A stretch of 64,000 nucleotides of DNA from Megaleporinus macrocephalus (GCA_021613375.1 CM038727.1:6871942-6935941); one strand, 5' to 3'. Counted from the first letter of the stretch, positions 1 to 10,932 are shown. The notes: generated from the letters alone by a model not told the origin. A program made the numbers and translations.

Positions 1-590
1 GATACATGTTTGTCTTTGGACAGCAATGATACCAATGCTTTCGTTGGTAATATCAGATTAGCTAGCATGTGCTGAGGCTGTACTGCAGTGCAGAGGTTTC
101 TGAATATACTGCACTCTGTAGCGAAATCCCCCCTCTGACATTACAGAGCACACTGTGTAACACTTCACCATACTGTCTTTGTGCAATGTGCATGTCTGTA
201 TATCCAATGGGAAACAGTTTTGCAAGCAGTTACCCCCTCTGTGTGCCGTGAGGAGTCTTCTGGAGCAAGATGTCTAGCACAGAGGTTAGATATAATCAGC
301 AGCAGAACTTCAATACTTGACGAAAAGCTTCATAAACCAATGGAATCCCTAACAACCCCCCTTGGGAGACCAGGTGGACCCACCAACACTGTCCTCCCAA
401 CAGCTCTTTCATCTCTGAGAGAGAGAGGAGAACATCCAGCTCTATCTAGACAGATCTGAGAACATCCACAAGTGCTTCTGTCCATCCTCCCACTGTGAGA
501 AAACATCTCTATGGGCTCTATGGGTCTGAAAGGATGTGTAGCTGTTTAAGAAGCTCCTCACTGAGAAAAGGAGATACAGACCCATCCAAC
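1..590. other. Unannotated unique sequence
   Basis: I see no gene, RNA or recognisable repeat here. The short open frames have no motif I recognise and overlap one another in different frames, so I read them as chance. Confidence 0.4.
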
Positions 591-599
591 AAAACCATT

Positions 600-775
600 C
601 TTCTGCTGTTGTTCTCAGAACAATGGACTGACCACCCCAGAGTCCAGAAACTCAACATGAACAAGGGTTATGTAGCTGGTGAGAAGCAGAAAATGCTAAA
701 CCAGCTTCTAAGACTGAACTTGAACTGGAAGTGAGTCTCCTGAAGAAAATGTAAGGAGCTGCAGGATTAACCCCT
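600..775 (+). pseudogene. Decayed Tc1-like transposase, C-terminal piece
   Basis: The stretch reads around CAATGGACTGACCACCCCAG, then AGAAGCAGAAAATG, then GTAAGGAGCTGCAGGA. These resemble the end of a fish Tc1-like DDE transposase, where the third catalytic acidic residue follows a W..DHPQSPDLN-type motif and a short basic helix. The SPDLN-type core is altered here and the frame is lost, so this is a dead fragment. Family knowledge comes from memory; no search was run. Confidence 0.45.
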
Positions 776-1090
776 TGTAGACTCAAGGCCCACCAGCAAG
801 GCTAGAGTGATACTACACACTTCTATAAGCTAAGAATAACCCAACCAGTTCGCATTAGACTTTGTTGTTACTGAGTATTGAGTCTTGCTGTGCTCGTGTC
901 TGGGATTCTAAGGGGTTAAAAAAACATGGGTGTTGACCAAGTTCCCAGCACCTCAGCGTTTAAAGGGTGAAAAGCTAATGAGAAGATAGACTAACGCTCT
1001 AGGTTTTTTGCAGCCCAACAAATCTTCTTTGTGTCTTGATGCCTTGGCATTGATTTTTCAGAGTATTTCTTATTTAATTAAGTTCTGAAA
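776..1090. other. No feature seen
   Basis: Unique sequence with no open frame or repeat I can support. Confidence 0.4.
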
Positions 1091-1094
1091 TAAC

Positions 1095-1400
1095 TTGAGT
1101 TTGGGAGAAGGACCACGCCCAAACTCCTCCTCTCCATCATTACACGCTCTATATAAACCACTCCTCTGCCCTCACCTTCTCGTGACGAAATTCGCACCCC
1201 ACCACCTCCCCAGCTCCTCCCCCTCTTCCAAAATCGTACTTACTTACTCACTCTTTGTTTGGCAAGGCGGAGCCTGGCCTCAAATCCCAGCAACCGAAGC
1301 CATTCAGAACTCCAGCCCGAAGTTTCTCAGAGTCCCCCCCCCCCATTCCCAACACAACAATAGCTTCACAGCGTCTGAACGTCTATGGTTCTCAGGATCT
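1095..1400 (+). promoter_or_regulatory. TATA-containing promoter-like or LTR-like stretch
   Basis: A TATATAAA box lies at 1150-1157, followed by a C-rich, pyrimidine-rich stretch with a C run at 1334-1344. This could be a core promoter or the remains of a retroelement LTR. No transcript or paired LTR supports it. The 134-codon frame over it is low complexity (S/P-rich) and is not a convincing gene. Confidence 0.2.
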
Positions 1401-1629
1401 CAGGTGAGCGTCTCGGCAAGGTTGGATACAAATTTGCAACACTACAACAGAGTGTACACCCTAGAGAGTGCACTACTAATTCCCAGCACAGGAGACTGAC
1501 TTTCCAGGAATCTAGGGCTTTACGCTTCCTCTCCAACCACACATGGCTTCAGAAATCCAGAGAAAACAACATTCAGTGTTTGATTTTTGAAACTGATCAG
1601 CAGAGGAACATTAGAAACCCTACAGAGGT

Positions 1630-2640
1630 GCGTTTTCAAAACGTTCTTAACGCCAAGTACTTCGTAACTTCATACTTAAGAACATTCCTAAAATTACGAA
1701 TGTTTCCCGAAAGCCTTCGTAACTAGCGTAGTACGTAAAGCCGTTCGTAAACGTAAGAGTAGTCTGACCTACTCCTAACTCAGTACACTTTTATTAACTT
1801 GAAGTTCACGTGCAATTCTGTCATGGTGTAGTGAGAAGCATTACTGCCCACCACTCCGAAGGTCCTGAGTTCATAACTGCTCATGTAAAGGTACATGTTG
1901 CTTTTTTATTTCAAGGTTGGAATCATCGTAATCACATGAAACAAACAGTTTCAACTGCTTAAAGTACAATACATTATTTGTTGATATACACATATAAATA
2001 ACATACTTTTAATTCACTTTCTTCCAGTGTAACAGTTGTAGTAGTAAATTAATACATATATTATTTTCTAAAAAATATATTATTGGCTTACAAAGCTTGT
2101 TATCCCTGACTGATCAATTACGTACACATATAAACTACCAATTGGAAGGCTGACAAAGGCGAGTATGTGATGAACACTATATGCATTTATGCAATCTCCT
2201 CCCATTTCTGCTTTTTCTCTTTATCTGTAGAACTTCCCAGAGTTTTGGAAAATAGTATATTTTTTTTCTCTATTTCTTCAAGAATTTGGCTTTTAGTTCA
2301 TCCTGAGAAAAACTGTGTGCCGAGCTAGGAAGTTTAATCGTGTGCCTATTTATAGGCCCAGCGTACTATAGACAACATGCAAGTGAAGTGTTTTTATTAG
2401 TTTTTACATAAAAGTAAAGTAAATCCTTATTTGTTGTTATTTTTTATTATAATTAGTTACATAACAATACTTTTGTGGCATAATAATAAAGAAGAAACAT
2501 AAATTGGTGGTTCAGTTTTCGACTTGAAATTAGTTTGTAAGTTTGGAGACTAAGAGACGTTCGAGAAACGCTCGCAATATTGGGCTTCTTAACGTTACGC
2601 CGTTCTTAAAGTTGTTCGTAAATCACTAAGATCAGTAGAT
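1630..2640. mobile_element. Degenerate TIR DNA transposon, non-autonomous
   Basis: The two ends are related as inverted copies. Left 1693-1713 matches the reverse complement of 2558-2578 at about 16 of 21 positions, and ACTTAAGAAC at 1674-1683 pairs with GTTCTTAAAGT at 2602-2612. Both ends are dense in CGTTCGTAA and TTCTTAACG motifs, while the ~850-bp interior is AT-rich with no transposase frame. The superfamily is not assignable and the exact ends and target duplication are not visible. Confidence 0.45.
1821..1890 (+). repeat. tRNA-like Pol III promoter remnant
   Basis: TGGTGTAGTGAGAAG resembles an A box (TGGYNNAGTGG), and TCCTGAGTTCATAACT about 30 bp downstream resembles a decayed B box (GGTTCRANTCC). 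The spacing suits the head of a tRNA-derived SINE. It lies inside the larger TIR element, so it may be a nested SINE fragment. Confidence 0.35.
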
Positions 2641-2654
2641 CTTTTTTCAAAACT

Positions 2655-2716
2655 CTGTAAAGCTGCTTTGAGACAACATCGTTGTAAAAAGCGCTATATG
2701 AATAAACTTGACTTGA
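2655..2716 (+). repeat. Retroposon 3' tail, L2/SINE type
   Basis: CTGTAAAGCTGCTTTG, then AAAAAGCGCTATATGAATAA and a TTGACTTGA tail, match the 3' end typical of fish L2-type LINEs or their SINEs (GCGCTATATAAATAAA-like). Only the tail is present. Confidence 0.5.
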
Positions 2717-3105
2717 CAAGAACGTGATGTGCCAAGGAGCTCTGGATCACACAGAGGCCTCAGGACACCAGAGATATGGAGCCTAGTCTTCTAATGTTAT
2801 TAATTATAAACACGTGATCAGCACCAAGTCGACATCAAGTGTAAAGCATCAACGCTGGCCAGTAAAGTTGACTAGTCTGTATAAACCCCAGTACATGACG
2901 ACATTGGAATGAAGCTATTGGAATGTGGGAAACCAGCCAATCAGATTTGTCCATTAAAATGTCTACACCAACCCAACGATTATTCCATAACACTGCGGCC
3001 GGAGCGCTTCTCTTGCTAACTCATTCACTATATAGCATATACATCGTGGCAGCTGCCGTTTCCTCTACTTCCTCTTCAATCTGAGAGGAGCTAGAGCCCC
3101 AACCC
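2717..3105. other. No feature seen
   Basis: Unique sequence with no repeat or gene I can support. Confidence 0.35.
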
Positions 3106-3108
3106 CCC

Positions 3109-3192
3109 ATCATGTGCACCCTCTACAGAGGTCCCATCGAGAGCATCCTGACCAACTGGATCAATGTGTGGTACGGCGCCTCCAGCACATCA
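3109..3192 (+). pseudogene. LINE reverse transcriptase C-terminal fragment
   Basis: The frame reads LYRGPIESILTNWINVWYG, which matches the C-terminal thumb-side motif YRgtIESILTncItVWYG of fish CR1/L2/Rex1-type reverse transcriptases. Only ~28 residues survive before homology ends, so this is a 5'- and 3'-truncated fossil. Confidence 0.6.
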
Positions 3193-3395
3193 TTACTGCT
3201 TTTAACTGCACTAGCCACGCCCACAGACTTTAACCTGTCAGGTACCTACATCACTGTATTGTTTTGCAGTCAATATCAGGGATCTTTTATATTTTTATAT
3301 TTATATTTGTATGATTAGTGTGTATTAGTCATATATTTAGAAGCTTAGTCGTATATTTTATGCTTAATGTTATTTAATGTTAATGTTTATTGCTG

Positions 3396-3520
3396 CACCA
3401 CCGTTCATGGTGAATGGACCGGTAGAAATGCTTCAAAACAGCTTAGAAGATATTCTGGTTCCATTGAGTTACATTAAAAGTAAGGAAGGTTTTGGGCCTC
3501 TCCTGTGAAGTTGATATTTT
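3396..3520 (-). repeat. Dispersed repeat A, fragment
   Basis: On the minus strand this contains the core of repeat A: a CAATGGAACCAGAAT-like block followed by CAAGC..TTTTGGAGCATTTC and TTGGTCCATTC-like blocks. Related copies lie at about 16.8, 20.6, 26.8, 44.3, 45.0, 45.6, 56.8, 57.4, 60.2, 61.4, 61.6 and 63.1 kb. The class is unknown. Confidence 0.6.
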
Positions 3521-4020
3521 GGATGTTCTTGATGATGATGATGATGGTGTGCAGGTAGATTCCTCATTTAGGGGTCTCTGGATATGTGCCGTCTACGTTG
3601 AGTAAGGATACACGGGAAACACTGGACTTTATAATGAGCTCTCTTTACTGAACACAGCAGCGAGGAAGCCCTGCCGCTCTGCCCTGACCGAATGGCTGAG
3701 ATAGGTCAGACAAGTCAGTCGCAGCCCCACTTCCAACTGAGACGCTAGATACTCCCACACAGACCCCCCACCAAAGCCCAGCACAGTAAAGACCATTATT
3801 ATCCACATACTAACAAGTAATAACAAGTTTAGGTCTCTCGTCCTGCCTCAGCAGTGCTACCCATGCTGCTCCGCCGGTAGTGGGACATCATGATATGTAC
3901 TAGTCTTACTTCTCTGATTGAAAATAAGTTTAAACCTCCTGTACCAGGAAAACACCTGGCAACCCATTCCTGGCGGGTACAGGTGAAAACGTTCCTGTGT
4001 TTTTTCTCTGTTTCTGAAAA
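3521..4020. other. No feature seen apart from a short GAT repeat
   Basis: A (GAT)n-like run lies near 3531-3546. The rest is unique with no supported gene. Confidence 0.35.
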
Positions 4021-4910
4021 AGGTATTTCAAAATCTGGACTAAAGGACTAATCTTGAAATAATAACTTGCTCTCTTAATTTGTTGATTTAGTATTTTTTT
4101 TCCAGCAATTGATTCAGTATATTAAATCAACAACATTCTAAAATTGACATGGTATCTTTAAATAATGACTTAGTTCCTTTAAAAATGTTGTACCTCAAAA
4201 TAATGATGTAGAATCCAAAAATAATGACATAATTTCTCAACATCTAGACTTTTAAAAAATATTTCCTTAGTAATTCAAAGTACTGACTTTTCAAAAATAA
4301 ACAATTACTTAGTGAAATTCAAAATTTTGACTTAATATCTCAAAATAAAGTCTTATTTTCCAAAATATACTGACTTAGTATATCAAATTTAATTTTCTCT
4401 AGCAAAATATTTATCTTAATGACTTGATTTATGATTTTTCTTTTTTAAAATAGTGACTTAAAATGTTGACTTAATATCTCAAAATAAAGTCTTATTTTCC
4501 AAAAATACTGACTTAGTGTTCTGAAATCATGACTGTCATACTCTAAAATAATGACATAGTATCTAGAAATAATGCCTTAATTCTTTGAAATAATAACTTG
4601 AAATATTGACTTTGTGTAAAAAAATAAAGAAAATGTTAACAAATCTTAAAATAATAAATTATTTTCCCCAAAATATTGGCCTTAGTAAATTAAAATAATA
4701 CGTTTTTTATACACAATGACTTAGTAATGACTAAATCTGTCTAAACTTGACCAAAAAATGACTTTCCTGAAACAACTGGCTTACTGATCTTAAAATCATG
4801 ACTTTGTATATCATAACAACAACATAGGACTTGAAAATAATTACTTAATTTCTATAATTGTAAAATAAATAAAACATAAAATATGACTTAATGTTTTACT
4901 TCGAATCCCA
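4020..4910. repeat. AT-rich degenerate satellite, block 1
   Basis: Built from diverged units of roughly 20-25 bp of the type AATGACTTAGTATCTCAAA. Longer blocks recur too, such as TTGACTTAATATCTCAAAAT followed by AAAGTCTTATTTTCC. The same family resumes at 6480-7560 and 9225-9470, so later insertions have split it. Confidence 0.7.
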
Positions 4911-4911
4911 G

Positions 4912-4954
4912 TATAATATAATATAATATAATATAATATAATATAATATAATAT
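4912..4954. repeat. Pentanucleotide microsatellite (TATAA)n
   Basis: About eight uninterrupted TATAA units at the edge of the AT-rich satellite. Confidence 0.9.
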
Positions 4955-5674
4955 GTGGGTGTGGATCTGAGGTTTTGCTCCACGTGGTCTAAAGCAGAAA
5001 GTAATGTAATATTAGTGATTAGTCTTCAGAATGCTTCCACATGTTAACCAGAGCCTAATCCGCACAGATTAACCTCCACCAGGATTAAACACTGAAGTCA
5101 GGCTTGAGGGACGCCAAACCTGGTCACCTACTCAATAAATCCCGGCCCCTCTGGAGGCCTTTGTGGTATCTGGGGCTGAGGGGCAAAGGGAGGGGTGACT
5201 TGCTTAATCGCTGTATACCCCTCAGTAACCTCCGGGCCTCTACCTGTGAGGTCTAAACAGCAAAGCAACAAGGCACTCGCACGCCCCCTAAAGAGGTGAG
5301 CGAATAGAGAGAGAGAGAGAGAGCTGGAAGTGACCTCGAGCTCGGGCTCACACAGTAGCCGGAGACGGCCGAAGGCTGATGGATCTCTTCCTCTGTAGAC
5401 GGTCAGCATAGGGGGAAAGGGGAGGGGTCATCCGAGCAGGACAGCCGGGTTTAAAAAAGATGATGCTTACGCGGCATTGAGAAGTTTCTGCTCTCCCAAG
5501 ATAGGAGTTCACAGTAAACCCACGTCTGGTCCCCTAAACTAAACACAACAAACAAAAACAAAGCTTCCCTTAGAGGAAGAAGATTCGAGAACCTCCAGTA
5601 AAGTTATTTCTCCTGCTGCAGATCATTTAGAGGCATTTATTAGTTCATGTATGCATTTTCACCCTTCATTATAG
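4955..5674. other. Unique sequence with a short (GA)n
   Basis: No gene supported. A (GA)n run is at about 5306-5322. The 93-codon minus-strand frame crossing it has no recognisable motif. Confidence 0.35.
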
Positions 5675-5771
5675 ACAGAGGTGTCAAGTAACAAAGTACA
5701 AATACTTTGTTACCGTACTTAAGTAGAAATGTTGGTTATTTATACTTTACTGGAGTTTATTTTTCAGATGA
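5675..5771 (+). repeat. Fish interspersed repeat fragment
   Basis: Contains AAGTACAAATACTTTGTTAC followed by CTTAAGTAGAAAT and ATACTTTACTGGAG, a string I associate with a very common fish interspersed repeat. It is cut off exactly where LINE homology begins, so the LINE may have inserted here. Confidence 0.45.
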
Positions 5772-6455
5772 CATTCATAATTTTTATGGACAGGATTTCT
5801 TGGCACAGCCAGGGGACAGTCGGTGTCCGGTTTGGTCGCCTCCGGATTTCATCTCTGCTTTTTGCAGATGATGTGGTCCTGCTGGCATCATCAAACTGTG
5901 ACCTCCAGCTCTTACTGGACTAGTTTGCAGCCGAGTGTAAAGCGGCTGGGATGAAAATCAACACCTCCAAATCCATGACCATGGTCCTCAGTCGGAAAAG
6001 GGTGGAGTTGGAAATGATCTCCTGCCTCAAGTGGAGGAGTTTAAGTATCTCAGGGTCTTGTTCACGAGTGAGGGAAGGATGGAGCGGGACGTCTGCAGTG
6101 ATGTGGGCTCTGTACCGGTCTGTCCTGATGAAGATAGAGCTGAGCCAAAAGGCAAAGCTCTCGATCTACTGGTCAATCTACTCTCCTACTCTCACCTGTG
6201 CTCACAAGCTCTGGGAAGTGAGTCAAGCCCCTACTCCTCCACGTCGAGAGGAACCAGCTGAGGTGGTTTGGGCATCTGGTTAGGATGCCTTCTGAACGTC
6301 TCCCTGTGGAGGTGTTATTATATCTCTCGGCTGGCCTGGGAACGCTTTGTATCCCCCAGGAGGAGATAGAGGAGGTGGCTGGGGAGAGGGAAGTCTGGGC
6401 TTCTATGCTTAGACTGCTGCCCCCCGTGACCCGGATCCCCGGAAAGGCAGTAGAC
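5772..6455 (+). pseudogene. RTE-like LINE reverse transcriptase fragment
   Basis: The conceptual frame contains RISSLLFADDVVLLASS with the catalytic FADD at 5861-5872. It is followed by AAECKAAGMKINTSKS, EEFKYLRVLFTSEGRMERD, KAKLSIYWSIYSPTLT, RNQLRWFGHLVRMP and a C-terminal RLAWERF...EEIEEVAGEREVWAS region. Together these cover the palm and C-terminal part of a non-LTR retrotransposon polyprotein. In-frame stops and frameshifts (for example after LLLD) and an internal deletion before WFGHL show it is dead. I suggest RTE clade from the short tandem 3' tail and the WRDY..RLAWERL tail; CR1 is less likely. Confidence 0.8.
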
Positions 6456-6479
6456 AAATCAAGACTTCTCTTCTTTAGA

Positions 6480-7560
6480 TGTTGATGTTGTATACCCAAA
6501 TGACTTCATATCCTAAAATAATGATTTATTTTCTCAGAATAGTGACTCAGTAATTCAAAATGTTGACTTAATATCTCAAAATAAAGTCTTATTTTTCCAA
6601 AAATTCTGACTTAGTATATTCAATTAAATTTTCCCCTGCAAAAAATTCATATCTTAATGACTTGACTTATGACTTTTTTTTTTCAAAATAGTGACTCAGT
6701 TATTTAAAATGTTGACTTAATATCTCAAAATGAATACTTACAGAAAGATTAAAATACTAATGTGAAAATATTCAAAATCTACTTTATATCGTAAAGTAAT
6801 TATTATTTTTTTTAATTTTTTTCTAAATAAATATTGACTTAATATCTGAAAAAATCAACTTAATATCTCAAAATGAAGACTTATAAAAAATACAAATATT
6901 GCCTTAGCATATCAAAAAACTTAATATCTTAACGACATTTTAAAAATATTGACCAATGTTTCAAAATATTGACTTAATATCTTGAAATAAAGTCTTATTT
7001 CCCAAAAATGCTGACTTAGTATATCAAATGTAATTTTCTCCAGCAAAAAATTCATATCTTAATGACTTGATTTATGATTTTTCTTTTTTAAAATAGTGAA
7101 TCAGTTGTTTAAAATGTTGACTTAATATCTCAAAATGAACACTAATAGATAGATTAAAATACTAATGTGAAAATATTGACAATCTACTTACTACTTATAT
7201 CTTAAAGTAATGATTGTTTTTTTTATTTTTTTCTAAATAAATATTGACTCAATATCTGAAAAAAATCAACTTAATATCTCAAAATGAAGACAAATATTGA
7301 CTTATGTTTCAAATGTTTCAAAATATTGACTTAATATCTCAAAATGAAGCCTTTTTTCCAAAAAATACAGACTTAGTATATCAAATTTAATTTTCTCCAG
7401 AAAAAACTAACCATATCTTAATTTCTCATTTTCCTGAAAAAATGACTTATTTCACAAAACCTTAAAAAAGAATTATTTATTATTTTGACATATTAAATCA
7501 AAAGTTAAAAAAAATTAATTTTGTCTCAAATCATTATTTCAGCTACCGGAAAAAGACAAA
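6480..7560. repeat. AT-rich degenerate satellite, block 2
   Basis: Same family as 4020-4910, with repeated TTGACTTAATATCTCAAAAT and TCATATCTTAATGACTTGA blocks at a higher-order spacing of roughly 400-500 bp. No coding capacity. Confidence 0.7.
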
Positions 7561-7916
7561 CAGACGGACAGGGGGAGTAAATGCGGCACCTCCTAACCAA
7601 AGATTTTCAGAATTTCAAATTACACAAATATACCATTAAAATCAGATTTTACTGACTCAGTAAAACTCCCCGGTGCTGAGAAACTGACTGCTGCATCTAA
7701 ATAGCCATTAAAAGGAGATTGATTTATAAAAAGGCCCATAAAGTATATTAATAGCTGATAGGTCCGGAGACAGATGATCAGATTTGCTGATCTGGTTTTT
7801 GGTGTTATTGATTGACAGTTGGCAGTTTAGCATCATGACTCTCAAACAAGCGAGCTGAAACTGGGATTAATAAATATTCCCACAGCAGCTTTTAGTATTG
7901 ATTCATGCCTTAGCTA
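7561..7916. promoter_or_regulatory. Candidate conserved non-coding island with PBX-MEIS-type site
   Basis: Repeat-free stretch between the AT satellite and a LINE. It holds TGATTGACAG at 7809-7818, the decamer bound by PBX with MEIS or PREP, near AGATGATCAGATTTGC and several TAAT cores. Enhancer function is inference, and conservation needs an alignment to other fish. Confidence 0.25.
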
Positions 7917-8490
7917 TTATCCATCCATCCATCCATTATCTGCCGCTTTTCCGGGGATCCGGGTTAGAGGGGGCGGCAGTCTAAGCAGAGTCTCAGACTT
8001 CCCTCTCCCCAGCCACCTCCTCTAGCTCCTCCAGAGGGATACTAAGGCGTTCCCAGGCCAGCCGAGAGATATAGTCCCTCCAGCGTATCCTAGGTCTTCC
8101 CCAGGGTTTCCTCTCGGTCGGACATGTCCGGAACACCTCCACAGGGAGGTGTCCAGAAGGCATCCTAACCAGATGCCCAAACCACCTCAGCTGATTCCTC
8201 TCGACGTGGAGGAGTAGGGGCTCGACTTTGAGCCTCCCCCATATAATCGAGCTCCTCACCTTGTCTCTAAGGGTGAGACCCGATACACTTATTTTGGCAG
8301 CTTGTATCCGCAATCTCATTTTTCAATCACTACCCAGAGCTCCTGACCACAGCTGAGAGTAGGAACGTAGACTGATCAGTAAATCGAGAGCTTTGCCTTT
8401 TGGCTCAGCTCTCTCTTCACCAGGACAGACCAGTACAGAGCCGGCATCACTGCTTAGCCATTCTGATTCAACACCATGTTAGTGTTTGAA
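7917..8490 (-). pseudogene. RTE-like LINE, 3' end
   Basis: Minus-strand frame 7993-8319 reads VEPLLLHVERNQLRWFGHLV, then RPRIRWRDYISRLAWERL and EELEEVAGEREV, the C-terminus of the same LINE family as 5772-6455. The 3' tail on the minus strand is GGAAAAGCGGCAGATAATGG followed by (ATGG)n at 7917-7940. The 5' side fades near 8490. Truncated but with a less eroded frame than the plus-strand copy. Confidence 0.8.
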
Positions 8491-9224
8491 AGAATATATT
8501 TAGACAATTTTATCATTTTTCATTCATTTATTAAACAAATACATCCAACGTTAAATGTTTTTGTTGGCAAAAGTATGTAAAACTCTTCAGTGGTAGTTTG
8601 CTGTGGGGGACAATGAGGGTCAAGGGGTCCAATTGGATGACCATCAAGTGTGAGTGTGACTGACCTCAGAAGCTTCACCATGAAAGTCTTGTGTTTACCG
8701 TACATGTTTGCCAGCACTAATTAGGCTGGAAGAGGTTATTAGAGTTTAGACTTCACTGATCCACTGTCAGCAAGAAGATCAGCATCTTTATGTTATGTTT
8801 ATAACTGCAAAACTGAACACTGCACTCCAAAATGAAAACTGTGAAACATGGTGGTGGCAGTATCAATGTCCAAATATTTATTTTCTTAAAATATCAAATA
8901 AAAAATATATACTTTGCTTGAAAATTTTATTTCATATCTTAAAAGAATGATTTCGTGTCTTGTAAAAAAAATTACATTCATAATGTTACATGCCAAATTG
9001 ACCCCCATATATAAATAAGCTCAAAGACAAGCAAAGGGTCAAATTAAAACAGTGAAAACTTATTATACATTCCTAGAAGATTCAAAAAGATTAAATATCA
9101 GAACATGTGGTATATATCATATTTTAATAGCTATTTAATAAACACTTTATTTCACATAATATTAAGACAATATTAGACTGTATTTCAAAGGGGTCAAATT
9201 GTCCCATAATATAATTGTTAATGG
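8491..9224. other. No feature seen
   Basis: Moderately AT-rich unique sequence. The short minus-strand frame at 8520-8717 has no recognisable motif. Confidence 0.35.
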
Positions 9225-9470
9225 CTTAAAACAGTAACTCAATATATTAAAAATATTGACTTAAGGTTTTTAAAAAGATATTGACTTAGTATATCAAAAT
9301 TACTTTTCTCGGACATTCGACTTTATATCTGACTTTATTTCTCAAAATATTGACTTTTATATTGTTATTTTCTAAAAAATCTAGATTTTTTTTTCTAAAA
9401 AAGAAACTGACTTTAAATCTTTTTTTAAATACTTTGTTTCTTAAATATTGATTTGCTGGATATTTTTATT
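9225..9470. repeat. AT-rich degenerate satellite, block 3
   Basis: Short reappearance of the GACTTAGTATATCAAAAT-type repeat of the 4.0-7.5 kb region. Confidence 0.55.
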
Positions 9471-9699
9471 CTGGAAAATGGTGAATCCCTCTGAGAACTG
9501 AACCTTGACAGAAAGTGGGTCCTGCAGAACGACAACAACTTCCTAAATATGTTGTTTATGCACAACCATAGTACTATAGTTAAATACACATGTGTGTAAT
9601 TACATGTGAATACTATGAAAAAAGCAGATTGCCAGTGCATGTCAGCATCACTAGAAGTATGTTCTGACTCAAAGTAATCTATTCTAATGACCTTCAGTG

Positions 9700-10540
9700 T
9701 TATGTCCTGGCTTGGACCACACTGTGTCCAGTGAACCTTGCAGAAATGGGAATTGTGACATGGTTCACCCTTGAAATCATACTTTTGTAGACGGATGGCA
9801 CGGTAAAACAAATCGAAAACTCGGTCTCAATACCCCGCATTCCACTCTCAGTTGGAGCTGCCACTCTGTGTGGACATTGTCCCTGGCAGGAACCACTAAT
9901 GTCCACTCCACTCGCGCTTGTCTAGCTGATGAATGGAGGAACAATGGATCTCCTGGTGGCTCCCACTCTCCATTGCTTGCTCCGGGTTTGATTTGCCCCA
10001 GCCTGGGGCGCCGATCCTGGGAACAAAGTGGTTCCAGAGGTTGGTGCGTGCGGGGGGGGGGGGGCTGATAGGGTGGGGTGGTCCTCTGATAGAGAGAGGT
10101 CCAAAGGGACAGGGACTAAGATGATGCTAACAGGCCTATTCCTGCACTTCAGGGTCCCGACTGGGAAGGACACAGAGAGGTCCTGACAATGGGATGAAAG
10201 GGACCTCGCGAAGGCATTTGATTGTAAGGAAGTGACGGCTATGAATGGTGACAGAGCTTGAATGAGGGCTCTCGAGGTGGGATGTACGCCTTGTTAGTGA
10301 CCAATGCGGGGACCGTGGGGGGGTTGGGGGCAAGGGTGAAGGCCCCTTTCTTCCTTCCAAGAAGGTGTTCCTCCTTCAAGGAAGCCGAGGAATCTTCAAA
10401 GCTGCACCTCCGGCGTCGACGTCCGTCATTCGGCCGCGAACTCCCCTGCACGGTGTCAGCGCGTGGGCCTCCTGGAAAAGGAGGACGAGTCAGATTGCAG
10501 TTTGCATAATGTGGTTTTCATGCTCTCCCTTTGGGGCGTT
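9700..10540. other. GC-richer unique island
   Basis: Contrasts with the AT-rich DNA on its left. A G run lies at 10052-10064. The SOX-type site AACAATGG sits in ATGGAGGAACAATGGA (9933-9948), a 16-mer also present at 25648-25663. Overlapping frames are open on both strands, typical of GC-rich non-coding DNA. No domain is recognised. Confidence 0.25.
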
Positions 10541-10925
10541 TCGGGACTGACCGATGTTCTTTCACATGACGGGACATCCATCAAGATCCCTTTATCGTCC
10601 TCTTAGGAGACGAGTGTTCTCTCTTCCTTTTGTCCGCCGCCTCTTTCAGCGAAGATAATAGCTACTCGTCTAATTGGTGTTGAGACACCGCTCTGGCGTG
10701 GAATTCCGTGGCGTCTTCCAAGAGCTACTTTATCATTTTCAAGAGTGTTTGACGGGCACATGCTTCTGAAGTGCTCCGAGACGAATGACTGTGTTTGCTT
10801 TACGCAGGCAGGATTACTAATGAGGCTCAGGTTTGTAAAGCTTTATGATATTCATGTTTGCTCAACAGCCGGGACGCTGCCAAATGACTGCGTTTGTTTA
10901 TGTAGTGCAGGAAAAGCATCTGGGA
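10541..10925. promoter_or_regulatory. Candidate conserved non-coding island
   Basis: Repeat-free balanced-composition sequence containing TCTAATTGGTGTTGAGACA and ACTAATGAGGCTCAGG. Two related blocks, AATGACTGTGTTTGCTTTA (~10786) and AATGACTGCGTTTGTTTA (~10882), recur about 95 bp apart. A regulatory role is only a suggestion. Confidence 0.25.
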
Positions 10926-10930
10926 ATATC

Positions 10931-10932
<2 letters not shown>

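Noticed and set aside
1095..1499. 134-codon plus-strand frame as a gene
   Set aside because: S/P-rich low complexity with no domain, and overlapped by another open frame. It looks like C-rich promoter- or LTR-like DNA.
1821..1890. Functional tRNA gene
   Set aside because: A- and B-box-like strings are present but no cloverleaf arms or anticodon loop can be formed. It fits a SINE remnant.
9700..10550. Several overlapping frames as exons
   Set aside because: Six or more short frames overlap on both strands in GC-rich DNA with none favoured. I recognise no protein.
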